Assembly: GCA_008933525.1 (NCBI GenBank)
Contig: WBUV01000124.1
Coordinates: forward strand, 1 to 8,199
Length of the DNA: 8,199 nt
Direction: 5' to 3'
From: Bacteroidales bacterium
GTDB taxonomy: Bacteria; Bacteroidota; Bacteroidia; Bacteroidales; Tenuifilaceae
The stretch's first letter is position 1; each line of letters opens with the position of its first letter. Of the stretch, positions 1 through 7,252 are shown in pieces. The position numbers and the translations under genes are program-made. The notes beneath the pieces are model-generated. The model had not been told where the DNA came from. It ran no database searches and worked only from the letters and a program-made list of their open reading frames with translations.

Positions 1-2
1 TT

Positions 3-1961
3 ACAAAGGAATCCATTACCAAAGTAACCAATGATTTAATTGGTAACTATGGCGATTCCCAAAAGTTCCGTATTGAGCGTGGCGTAAGCCAAGTTGCCCT
101 ACTTTGGAGAAATTCCGATGGAACACAGGCCGATTTCGAAGAGTTCTGTAACGCTCAGTTTGTAGCCGAAGAAGCCGCACTCGACCAACTTTTCAGCAAA
201 CTATCGTATGGTTACGAGATGCTTAACGGGTATTTTATCCTGCTAAGCAAAGAACTAATGCGTCCTCTTCATTTAGATTGGGGTCCAGTTACTCCAATCG
301 ATGAGCTTTTTGGTTCTTACAATGCTGCTGCACATATGTCCGAAGACCTTTACTCCAACAAAATTGCATTTATCACAGCGCTTAATTTCCCTAATTATAC
401 ATTGAAAGAGAAGAGCGAACTAGGTGAAAAATGGAGCCGTAAAGAGTGGGCTTACGCACGCATGGGCGATATGTTTACCAGCCGAGTTCCTGCAAACCTA
501 ATCCAAAACTACTCCACAGTAAACACTAATGCCGACACTTACATTAGCGAATACAATATTTACCTTGGATATTTGGTAAACGATAATAACGAAACACTTT
601 TCGCCGATAAGGATTTAAAACTTATCACTCACTGGGGTTTACGCGATGAGTTAAAGTCGCAGTATGCCGATAAAGAAAGTGGACTAGTTCGTCAGGAGAT
701 GATTTACCAAGTAATGAAACGCATTATCGACCAAAGCATTCCTAAGGATGTTATCAATAGCAACAAATACAACTGGAATCCTTACAAGAATACACTCGCA
801 CAGGATGGTACGGAGATAACTTTTGAATCGGAACCAAACACTCGCTATCAGCACGTTTTAAACCAGTTCAAGGCGTTAACCGCTATCGACGCTTACACTC
901 CAAGTATGCCAACATACATCCAGCGTAAATTTGAAGGTGAATTCGAATTACCTGTAGATGAGGTTGAGCAACTTTTCACAGAGCTTGTATCATCAAAAGA
1001 GGTTAGAGACCTAGGTAAATTAATTAGCCAACGATTAGGTCGCGATTTGCGCCCATTCGATATTTGGTACGATGGATTTAAAGCACGCAGCGGAATTCCT
1101 GCCGAAAAACTTGAAGCAATTACCAATAAACGCTTCGCAAGTGCCGAGGCTTTTGAGAAAGAACTTCCAAACATCCTAACATCGTTGGGTTGGAGCAAGG
1201 AAAAGGCCAAATTTATTGGCGATAGAGTTAAGGTTGAATCATCAAGAGGCGCAGGTCACGCTTGGGGTGGCGAGATGCGTAAGGATAACGCATTGCTACG
1301 TACCAGAGTTCCTGCAAACGGAATGAACTACAAAGGATTCAACATTGCAATGCACGAGTTTGGCCATAACGTAGAACAAACAATCACTTTACATGATGTG
1401 GATAGCTACATTATGCACGGTGTTCCAAACACTGCCTTCACTGAAGCATTGGCTTTTGTATTCCAAAAACGCGACTTGAGCGTTCTTGGATTCAAGGAAA
1501 CCAACCCCGATAAGGAAGCATTAGAAACTCTTGATAACCTTTGGTCGTGCTACGAAATCATGGGTGTTTCATTGGTTGATATCAACCTTTGGAAATGGTT
1601 ATACAACAACCCAAATGCCACTGCTGAGCAAGTAAAAGAGGCTACTCTTACAATTGCAAAGGATATTTGGAATAAGTACTATGCCGATGTATTCGGATCA
1701 AAGGATGAACCAATCCTAGCCATTTACTCACATATGATTGATAACCCTCTTTACCTATCGGCATACCCAATTGGTCACCTAATCGATTTCCAACTGGAGA
1801 AACAATTCGTTGGAAAATCGTTTGCCAACGAGGTTGATAGAATTTTTGCACAAGGACGTCTTGTTCCACAATTGTGGTTAAAGAACGGCGTTGGCGAACC
1901 TCTATCGGTTAAGCCAATCCTTGAGGCATCGGGCAAATCAATCGAAACATTGTCCAAGTAA
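3..1961 (+). CDS. HExxH zinc metallopeptidase, M3-like gluzincin (5' end missing)
   Basis: The reading frame is open from base 3, so the gene starts outside the window; the first internal ATG, at 219, is not a credible start because the upstream codons read as good protein. 652 residues are visible, ending at TAA 1959-1961. The zinc site is MHEFGH: the HEFGH codons start at 1353, giving two His ligands and the catalytic Glu. A second Glu follows 26 residues after the second His, in TEALAF (codon at 1443); this spacing fits gluzincins of the M3/M2/M32 type. A large mostly helical N-terminal part precedes the site, as in oligopeptidases. The block before the zinc site (SSRGAGHAWGGEMRKDN, around 1238-1289) resembles the substrate-side segment of M3 enzymes only loosely. 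A peptide-hydrolysing role is inferred from the motif. Cellular location cannot be judged because any signal peptide would lie outside the window. The gene appears to be the last of its transcript, since a strong terminator follows. Confidence 0.8.
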   Translation, partial: TKESITKVTNDLIGNYGDSQKFRIERGVSQVALLWRNSDGTQADFEEFCNAQFVAEEAALDQLFSKLSYGYEMLNGYFILLSKELMRPLHLDWGPVTPIDELFGSYNAAAHMSEDLYSNKIAFITALNFPNYTLKEKSELGEKWSRKEWAYARMGDMFTSRVPANLIQNYSTVNTNADTYISEYNIYLGYLVNDNNETLFADKDLKLITHWGLRDELKSQYADKESGLVRQEMIYQVMKRIIDQSIPKDVINSNKYNWNPYKNTLAQDGTEITFESEPNTRYQHVLNQFKALTAIDAYTPSMPTYIQRKFEGEFELPVDEVEQLFTELVSSKEVRDLGKLISQRLGRDLRPFDIWYDGFKARSGIPAEKLEAITNKRFASAEAFEKELPNILTSLGWSKEKAKFIGDRVKVESSRGAGHAWGGEMRKDNALLRTRVPANGMNYKGFNIAMHEFGHNVEQTITLHDVDSYIMHGVPNTAFTEALAFVFQKRDLSVLGFKETNPDKEALETLDNLWSCYEIMGVSLVDINLWKWLYNNPNATAEQVKEATLTIAKDIWNKYYADVFGSKDEPILAIYSHMIDNPLYLSAYPIGHLIDFQLEKQFVGKSFANEVDRIFAQGRLVPQLWLKNGVGEPLSVKPILEASGKSIETLSK

Positions 1962-1985
1962 ATTATTTTCCTCTTAACATAAAGT

Positions 1986-2018
1986 AACGGTTGCCAATAA
2001 TTGGCAGCCGTTTTTTTT
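1986..2018 (+). terminator. Rho-independent terminator after the metallopeptidase gene
   Basis: A 12-bp stem (AACGGTTGCCAA, 1986-1997, against TTGGCAGCCGTT, 2001-2012, with one G-T wobble) closes a three-base TAA loop. It runs into a tract of eight T at 2011-2018. It begins 24 bases after the stop codon and separates the metallopeptidase gene from the MutS-like gene. The T tract is only on the right, so it acts on plus-strand transcription. Confidence 0.9.
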
Positions 2019-2061
2019 CGGAAATTAGGCATATATTTACCAAAATAGATATCAAAAAACT

Positions 2062-3405
2062 ATGCAAAAGAAACTTTACACCGACAGACAAACCTTAACG
2101 GAACTGGAAATTTTCCGCGACGATAAGTCGGGCTTTAACATCTTCGATTTAATTGACAAAACAGTTACATCGGGCGGACGGGATTTCCTCAAAAATCAGT
2201 TTCAAAATCCTTACACCAATGCTGATGATATAAGAAATATGCAGGATGCACTTAAGGCAATAATTGCCGAACCTGCAAAGTTTACAGTCCCATTCTCCAA
2301 GGAGTTGATGGATAGTATTGAGGTTTACTACTTCTCAAAAAGTGAGGTTTTAATTAGCACCAACCCAATTTCACGATTCTTTGAGGGTTTAATTTATAGG
2401 ATAAAGTACAAGGATTTTAAAGGAACCGCACTAAAAGGCTCTAAGAACACATTGCACTTTGTGCAAATCATGAAAAAGTATTTTGATGGTTTTGATTCCA
2501 GCAAACTCCCCAAATTACTAAAGGATGCATATAGCACAGCAAACGAAATTTTTAATGAAAAAGACATAAGAACCGCCTACGAGATTAAGGATATTAAATC
2601 GTTGGATTTTGTTGATTTAATAACGATTGACCAATGGTTTCGCTCCACGCATAAACTTAAAATACTTACCCTGCTTGAAATTGCATATAGTTTTGAAGCC
2701 TACACATCGATGGCTGAATCTATTAAACAATACAATTTGAATTTTCCAGAGATAGTTGACTCTGAAGATTCTGTTCTCGAAATTGAAGATTTATTCCACC
2801 TATTCATAAAGAATCCTATTGCCAATAGCATTAAGTACGATGCCGGTAAGCAATTCCTATTCCTCACAGGTCCAAATATGGCAGGGAAAACAACATTCCT
2901 AAAATCGTGTGGAATTGCAATTTACATGGCACAACTAGGAATGGCAGTTCCTGCAAAGTCAATGAGAATATCGCCATTTAACGCACTGTTCAGCAGCCTT
3001 AACACTACCGATAACCTTAGTATTGGCTATAGTTACTTCTACAGCGAGGTTATGCGTGTTCGAAAAGCAGCAGAAACTCTTCAAAAGGAGAAAAAAGTAT
3101 TTATGATTTTTGATGAGCTATTTAAGGGAACCAATATAAAGGATGCTTTTGATGGCTCAATGCTTGTAATTAATGGACTATTACAATGGAAGTCGAGCAT
3201 GTTTATACTTGCGTCGCATATCACGGAAATATCAAAAGAGATTGATGGAACTCCCAACGTATTTTTTAGGTATTTCGATTCCTCAGTTGAAAACGGAAGA
3301 CCAGCATTTAGCTATAAAATTCGTGAAGGAAAATCGAACGAACGCTTAGGATTGATAATTTTGCAAAACGAAAATATCGAAACTCTCTTAACACCGCCGC
3401 AATAG
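2062..3405 (+). CDS. Short MutS-family ATPase (core plus domain V)
   Basis: This 447-aa protein has the MutS core/clamp region and ATPase but no mismatch-recognition domain. Residues about 25-70 match the start of the MutS core domain (TVTSGGRDFLKNQF, then the I-x-x-M-Q-DALKAI segment). Residues about 235-435 are the ABC-type ATPase: Walker A GPNMAGKTT at 270-278, signature-like DNLSIGYSYFYSEV at 317-330, Walker B MIFDELFKGTN at 348-358 with D351 and E352, and the switch His in ASHITEI at 386. Canonical MutS1 exceeds 800 residues and carries an N-terminal mismatch-reading domain with a Phe-x-Glu motif; that is absent here. MutS2's C-terminal Smr nuclease domain is also absent. Dimeric DNA binding with ATP-driven clamp motion is therefore inferred; classical mismatch repair is unlikely to be its job. 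ATG 2062 is chosen because it is followed at once by conserved sequence. No Shine-Dalgarno is visible. Its stop abuts the next gene's start. Confidence 0.9.
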   Translation: MQKKLYTDRQTLTELEIFRDDKSGFNIFDLIDKTVTSGGRDFLKNQFQNPYTNADDIRNMQDALKAIIAEPAKFTVPFSKELMDSIEVYYFSKSEVLISTNPISRFFEGLIYRIKYKDFKGTALKGSKNTLHFVQIMKKYFDGFDSSKLPKLLKDAYSTANEIFNEKDIRTAYEIKDIKSLDFVDLITIDQWFRSTHKLKILTLLEIAYSFEAYTSMAESIKQYNLNFPEIVDSEDSVLEIEDLFHLFIKNPIANSIKYDAGKQFLFLTGPNMAGKTTFLKSCGIAIYMAQLGMAVPAKSMRISPFNALFSSLNTTDNLSIGYSYFYSEVMRVRKAAETLQKEKKVFMIFDELFKGTNIKDAFDGSMLVINGLLQWKSSMFILASHITEISKEIDGTPNVFFRYFDSSVENGRPAFSYKIREGKSNERLGLIILQNENIETLLTPPQ

Positions 3406-4098
3406 ATGGAAATTAGCTTTATACTGGTTGAACCTGCAGTTCCTGAGAATGTTGGAGCCGCTGCTCGTGCAATAAAAACAATGGGTTTTGGCGACTTACG
3501 CCTTGTTAATCCCTGCGACCATTTGGATATGAAAGCCCGAATGCTTGCCCACGCATCGAACGATATTCTTGAGAATGCCAAGGTTTATCAATCCTTCGAG
3601 GAGGCAATTAAGGATGTAGATTTTGTTTTTGCCACATCGGCAAAGCAACGCTGGGTTAAGCTTGATATTATTCCATGCAACGAGTTAACCGATTTCATTG
3701 AAAAAAAAGGCGACACAATAAACAGCATAGCCATTGTATTTGGTCGTGAGGAATCGGGCTTAACCAACGAGGAGATTGCCCTATGCCATAGAGTATCTAC
3801 TATTCCTTTAAAAACTCAATACCCATCGCTAAACTTAGCACAATCGGTAATGATTTATGCGTACACACTTTCATTCCTTAATATTGAAAGTCCAGAAAAA
3901 CACAAAAAAAATCAAAACCCCGATAGTCTTAAAGCATTAATTTCCAAAGTTCAATCTGTATTAAGCCAAATTGAACTCGGTCCAGATAAACTAATTAATG
4001 GTCGACTAATTGAAAGAATAACTGAATTGGATGCTGAGGACATAAAACTACTCCATTCCTTAACTAGTGCCCTTACCGAAAAAATCAAGCCTAATTGA
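3406..4098 (+). CDS. trmJ: TrmJ-like SPOUT RNA 2'-O-methyltransferase
   Basis: The 230-aa protein belongs to the TrmH/TrmJ branch of SPOUT methyltransferases, which use S-adenosylmethionine to methylate ribose 2'-OH in RNA. All three family motifs are present: motif 1 PENVGAAARAIKTMG (residues 13-27, Asn15 and Arg21), motif 2 VFGREESGLTNEE (111-123), and motif 3 IPLKTQYPSLNLAQSV (133-148, Ser141 and Asn143), which form the trefoil-knot cofactor pocket. The order and the C-terminal helical tail (about 170-230) match E. coli TrmJ, which modifies position 32 of the tRNA anticodon loop. The exact substrate here, tRNA or rRNA, is inferred. The length is close to TrmJ's. The ATG follows the MutS-like gene's TAG with no intervening base, so the two are almost certainly co-transcribed and perhaps translationally coupled. 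No independent Shine-Dalgarno is seen. Confidence 0.88.
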   Translation: MEISFILVEPAVPENVGAAARAIKTMGFGDLRLVNPCDHLDMKARMLAHASNDILENAKVYQSFEEAIKDVDFVFATSAKQRWVKLDIIPCNELTDFIEKKGDTINSIAIVFGREESGLTNEEIALCHRVSTIPLKTQYPSLNLAQSVMIYAYTLSFLNIESPEKHKKNQNPDSLKALISKVQSVLSQIELGPDKLINGRLIERITELDAEDIKLLHSLTSALTEKIKPN

Positions 4099-4201
4099 GA
4101 TGATATAAATCATCGTTATAAGCACTAAAAAAACATCATAGTCGCGCAGTCTGTTTTGAATTTTAGCATAAATTGACGGCATAACCTAAAACCGTACAAC
4201 T

Positions 4202-4924
4202 ATGATGAAAAAAACTCTTTTGAGCGGAATAATCTCGCTCTTGTTAGGCATAAACCTAGCTATAGCCCAGGAAGAAAACACAAATAGCAAGGTAAGTGTT
4301 GACTACAGTGTAGATTTTGTAAGCAGGTACTTATGGAGGGGATTGCTATTTAATGGAAATCCCAATATTCAACCTACAATTTCGTTAACTGCTGGAGATT
4401 TTTCATTTGGAAGTTGGGCATCGTATGGTGTTTCACAGAATTATGCAGAGGTTGACCTATTTGCGACTTATACAAAAGGAAATTTCTCCGTTACATTATT
4501 TGACTATTACAACGAGGATGAAACCGATTTAGCAGCGGTTGACTATTTTCACTGGAAAAGAAAAACTACAGGACATATGCTGGAAGGTACAATTGCCTGG
4601 GCTGGCACTGAGAAATTCCCATTAAGTATAACTGCTGCAGTGTTCTTTTATGGTAACGACCGCGATGCAAACTTAGATCAGAATTATTCTACATACTTAG
4701 AACTGGGCTATCCTGTAAAAATTGGCAATTACAACTTCGATTTATTTTTAGGCGGAACACTAAATGAGGGATTGTATCATACCGATCCAAACATTGTAAA
4801 CGTTGGTTTTAAAACAACCAAGGAGATTGAATTTTCAGACAAATTTAAACTTCCTGTAAGTGCAACATTTGTTGTAAACCCTGCCAAGGAAGATGTATTT
4901 TTTGTAGTTGGTATAACACTATAA
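4202..4924 (+). CDS. Outer-membrane beta-barrel protein, TorF/Gcw_chp porin-like
   Basis: This 240-aa secreted protein has a clear signal peptide: MMKK, a hydrophobic stretch (about residues 5-20) and a signal-peptidase I site after LAIA, with maturation at Gln23. The mature part is made of alternating beta-strand segments rich in Tyr, Phe, Gly and Asp/Asn turns. The early [12 protein letters not shown] segment (38-49), followed by [10 protein letters not shown], resembles the start of the TorF/Gcw_chp putative porin family (SRYxxRG). The chain ends in a hydrophobic strand (VFFVVGITL), as expected for a BAM-inserted barrel, although the last residue is Leu rather than Phe. Length suits a barrel of about 10-12 strands. 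Two adjacent ATGs exist (4202 and 4205); I use the first, and the choice barely affects the protein. It is probably a passive channel or structural barrel; the solute is unknown. It lies 10 bases upstream of a chemoreceptor gene and likely shares its transcript. Confidence 0.75.
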   Translation: MMKKTLLSGIISLLLGINLAIAQEENTNSKVSVDYSVDFVSRYLWRGLLFNGNPNIQPTISLTAGDFSFGSWASYGVSQNYAEVDLFATYTKGNFSVTLFDYYNEDETDLAAVDYFHWKRKTTGHMLEGTIAWAGTEKFPLSITAAVFFYGNDRDANLDQNYSTYLELGYPVKIGNYNFDLFLGGTLNEGLYHTDPNIVNVGFKTTKEIEFSDKFKLPVSATFVVNPAKEDVFFVVGITL

Positions 4925-4934
4925 AACAGACTAT

Positions 4935-6830
4935 ATGAAGGGAAAATTCTTTTCTATTCAACTCCGATTAACACTGTTAGTTGGAGTTGGAGTGTTCCTC
5001 ACGGTGGCAGTGCTTGTACTATTTAGCACAATTAGCGCTATGAGAAATGCTATAAGTACGGCTAAGGAGGAAGCTGTTGAAATCTCAAAAAACTATGCTA
5101 GCGAAGTAAAATCAAGGATGGATAAAGCAATGCTCTCGGCTAGTGCAATGGCCGATGCGCTAAGCTACGTTACAGGTAAACGAGACCAAGCAATTAGTCG
5201 TGAACAGGCTCAAATGATGGGAGCAAGAGTTCTTTTAAGCAATGCCGATAACCTTGGTTTTACAATCTGTTTCGAGCCCAACGCTTTCGATGGTAAAGAT
5301 TCCAGATACGCAAACACTGTTGGGCACGACAATACTGGAAGGTTTGTTTCATATCTTACCAAAAGCGAAGGTGGAGGCTATGTGGTTGAAGCATTGATTG
5401 ATTACGACAAACCAGAAGCAGCACCATGGTACTGGAAACCAAAAGAGTATCTGTCTGATTTTGTAACCGAACCTATTCATTATCCAATTCAGGGCAAAAT
5501 GGTTTTTATGGTTTCTTTTATGGCCCCAATTATTGGCAATTCTCAATTTATGGGAGTTACTGGAATTGACTATTCTATTGATTTTTTGCAAGATTTAGTA
5601 TCGAATTCAAAATTTTACGAAGGAAAGGCTAAAATTGCTATTGTAAGTTACGAAGGCGTTTACGCAGCAAATTCAACTAAAGCCGATTTGATTGGGAAAA
5701 GCATAAAGGAAGATAACGCCTCAACATTTAACAACCAAATAAAAGAGTTAAAAGACGGCAAAGAGGTAGTTCTTGAAACTGACAATCTACTTAGTGTGTT
5801 CGTACCAATTTATGTTGGGAAAAGCAAACTGCCATGGCAAGTGCGAATGTCAATTCCTATGGAAATTATTACCCAGAAAGCTGTTAGCCAAATGTGGTAT
5901 CAAATTATCCTTGGCGCAATACTATTCTCGCTGAGCATAGGAATTCTGATTTACGTTCTTCGCCAAACCATTAAGCCAATTTACTCATTGGTTGATGTTA
6001 CAACACAAATTGCCAACGGAGAATTAAACATTCGGCGTAAAGATGATATAAGAAACGATGAGATCGGCTTGGTTTACACTTCGGTTCACGATATGGCCGA
6101 GAAATTAAAGCATATAATAACATCTATCCGCGAAGCAGCCGAAAGTTTCTCCGCTGCGGCAAGCCAAATGAGCCAAGGTAGCCAGCAACTTTCAGAGCGA
6201 ACCAATGAGCAAGCATCATCGGTTGAAGAGGTTAGCAGTTCCATGGAAGAAATGGTTTCTAGTATTCAGCAGAACACCGATAATGCAAAAGAAACCGAAA
6301 AAATATCGAATCTCGCATCTATTGGTGGTAAAAAAGGGAAAGAGTCCGTTGATGTTGCCATTAACTCCATGATGCAAATAGCCCAAAAAATTGGTGTTAT
6401 TACCGATATCGCATTCCAAACCAACATTCTTGCACTGAATGCTGCCGTTGAAGCAGCTAGAGCAGGAGAGCACGGTAAAGGATTTGCTGTAGTTGCTGCA
6501 GAAGTCCGAAAATTAGCTGAACGAAGCAAGATTGCTGCCGACGAAATAAGTAAGTTTTCTGCATACAGTGTTTCTACAGCCGAAACTGCGGGCAAAGAAT
6601 TACAGGCCATTGTTCCTCAGATTGAAAAAACAGCTCAGTTAGTTCAGGAAATTTCCGCTGCTAGTATTGAACAAAACGGAGGTGCCGATCAGGTTAACAA
6701 TGCAATTCAGCAACTAAATCAACTTACCCAACACAACGCATCGTTGGCCGAGGAAATTGCGTCAAGCGCAGAGGAACTACTTAGTCAGGCTCAGCAACTT
6801 AAAGAAATGGTTGCCTATTTTAAAGCCTAA
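4935..6830 (+). CDS. Methyl-accepting chemotaxis protein with dCache sensor
   Basis: A complete 631-aa transmembrane chemoreceptor. Domains in order: a short cytoplasmic N-terminus, membrane helix 1 (about 10-32), a periplasmic double-Cache sensor (about 36-318, with the PWYWKPK...TEP segment at 164-180 and GVTGIDYS at 207-214), membrane helix 2 (about 321-343), HAMP (about 344-396, Pro348 in its first helix), then the signalling coiled coil to the C-terminus. The hairpin tip [20 protein letters not shown] (492-511) contacts CheA and CheW and is nearly invariant. Candidate methylation sites are Glu/Gln pairs at about 424-432 and 605-615. There is no C-terminal NWETF-type pentapeptide, so CheR/CheB tethering is not expected. 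The dCache lacks the Arg two residues before Trp165-Tyr166 that marks amino-acid sensors, so the ligand is unknown. It relays periplasmic ligand binding to a CheA kinase encoded elsewhere. The gene follows the barrel gene by 10 bases and has no room for its own promoter. Confidence 0.93.
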   Translation: MKGKFFSIQLRLTLLVGVGVFLTVAVLVLFSTISAMRNAISTAKEEAVEISKNYASEVKSRMDKAMLSASAMADALSYVTGKRDQAISREQAQMMGARVLLSNADNLGFTICFEPNAFDGKDSRYANTVGHDNTGRFVSYLTKSEGGGYVVEALIDYDKPEAAPWYWKPKEYLSDFVTEPIHYPIQGKMVFMVSFMAPIIGNSQFMGVTGIDYSIDFLQDLVSNSKFYEGKAKIAIVSYEGVYAANSTKADLIGKSIKEDNASTFNNQIKELKDGKEVVLETDNLLSVFVPIYVGKSKLPWQVRMSIPMEIITQKAVSQMWYQIILGAILFSLSIGILIYVLRQTIKPIYSLVDVTTQIANGELNIRRKDDIRNDEIGLVYTSVHDMAEKLKHIITSIREAAESFSAAASQMSQGSQQLSERTNEQASSVEEVSSSMEEMVSSIQQNTDNAKETEKISNLASIGGKKGKESVDVAINSMMQIAQKIGVITDIAFQTNILALNAAVEAARAGEHGKGFAVVAAEVRKLAERSKIAADEISKFSAYSVSTAETAGKELQAIVPQIEKTAQLVQEISAASIEQNGGADQVNNAIQQLNQLTQHNASLAEEIASSAEELLSQAQQLKEMVAYFKA

Positions 6831-6854
6831 AAAAACTGTATCATTATTTACTGA

Positions 6855-6887
6855 GAAAAGAGAAGTTATGCTTCTCTTTTCCTTTTT
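6855..6887. terminator. Shared hairpin terminator between convergent genes
   Basis: A perfect 11-bp stem (GAAAAGAGAAG, 6855-6865, with CTTCTCTTTTC, 6871-6881) closes a TTATG loop and is followed by five T at 6883-6887. On the plus strand it ends the chemoreceptor transcript 24 bases after its stop codon. Read on the minus strand the same hairpin lies at the end of the DUF2784 gene, but there the T run is inside the stem, so it is weaker in that direction. The minus-strand stop codon (TAA, 6866-6868) sits in the loop. Confidence 0.8.
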
Positions 6888-7246
6888 ACAATTACATTGA
6901 GGTAAATTGAAACTACTAATGCACACAAATAGGAAATTAAAGTTACACTATCAACCAACGATGCCTTTACTGAGATTTTCAGGAATCGATTTATCAAGTA
7001 ACCTATATAGGACGTTTCACCAGTATTGTTTCCAAGTTTTTCAAGAACTGTAAAATGCCAATCAGTTAAAGGGCAATATCCCCAGCCATAAAAAACCCCA
7101 AAGCCAAACCAGAAAATGCCTGTAAGGATTAGCAAATATAAGTTCCATAGCCTAGTTGCTTTCCAAATCCAACCAAAAAGATTGAACAAAACAACCAAGA
7201 GGTGGAAAATAATGAAGAACCAATCCAGAAACGAGTAAACGAACAT
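6866..7246 (-). CDS. DUF2784 family small membrane protein
   Basis: This is a predicted inner-membrane protein of 126 aa with three hydrophobic helices, at about residues 7-27, 34-56 and 99-120, and a positively charged tail (KRKREA). Between helices 2 and 3 is the CPLT sequence (58-61), preceded by WGY and followed by TDW. This Gly/Tyr-Cys-Pro-Leu-Thr signature after the second helix, then a soluble loop of about 35-40 residues with a GETSYIGYLI segment, is what characterises DUF2784. The function of the family is not known. I start at ATG 7246-7244; the frame could be extended two codons to a TTG (7252) that abuts the upstream stop, but ATG is more usual in this phylum. It lies 6 bases downstream of the phosphofructokinase gene and is probably co-transcribed with it, although nothing in the protein suggests a glycolytic role. 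Its last codons form part of the terminator hairpin. Confidence 0.8.
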   Translation of the reverse strand: MFVYSFLDWFFIIFHLLVVLFNLFGWIWKATRLWNLYLLILTGIFWFGFGVFYGWGYCPLTDWHFTVLEKLGNNTGETSYIGYLINRFLKISVKASLVDSVTLISYLCALVVSIYLNVIVKRKREA

Positions 7247-7252
7247 TGGCAA

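Noticed and set aside
893..1210. Minus-strand open frame inside the metallopeptidase gene (also those at 1648-1869, 1775-2032, 3312-3581, 5349-5591, 6216-6473 and 6266-6610)
   Set aside because: Each lies antisense to a well-supported gene, reads as low-complexity or Ser/Asn/Phe-rich sequence with no family motif, and is explained by codon bias of the real gene.
2032..2039. TATATTTA as the -7 box of a promoter for the MutS-like gene
   Set aside because: It is one base off TAnnTTTG, but there is no TTTG at the proper upstream distance, where the preceding terminator stem lies. A promoter in 2019-2061 is likely but cannot be pinned down.
4099..4114. Small hairpin GATGAT/ATCATC directly after the methyltransferase stop codon as a terminator
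   Set aside because: The stem is only 6 bp, AT-rich and not followed by a T tract, so it is not a convincing intrinsic terminator. Whether transcription stops between 4099 and 4201 is left open.
4154..4190. Bacteroidota-type promoter upstream of the barrel gene (TTTTG at 4154-4158, TAAATTG at 4169-4175)
   Set aside because: The gap between the boxes is about 10 bases, far short of the roughly 19-21 expected between a -33 TTTG and a -7 TAnnTTTG, and the second box is imperfect.
6117..6827. Coiled-coil repeats in the receptor as a tandem DNA repeat
   Set aside because: The repetition is heptad protein periodicity typical of chemoreceptors; the DNA itself is not repeated.
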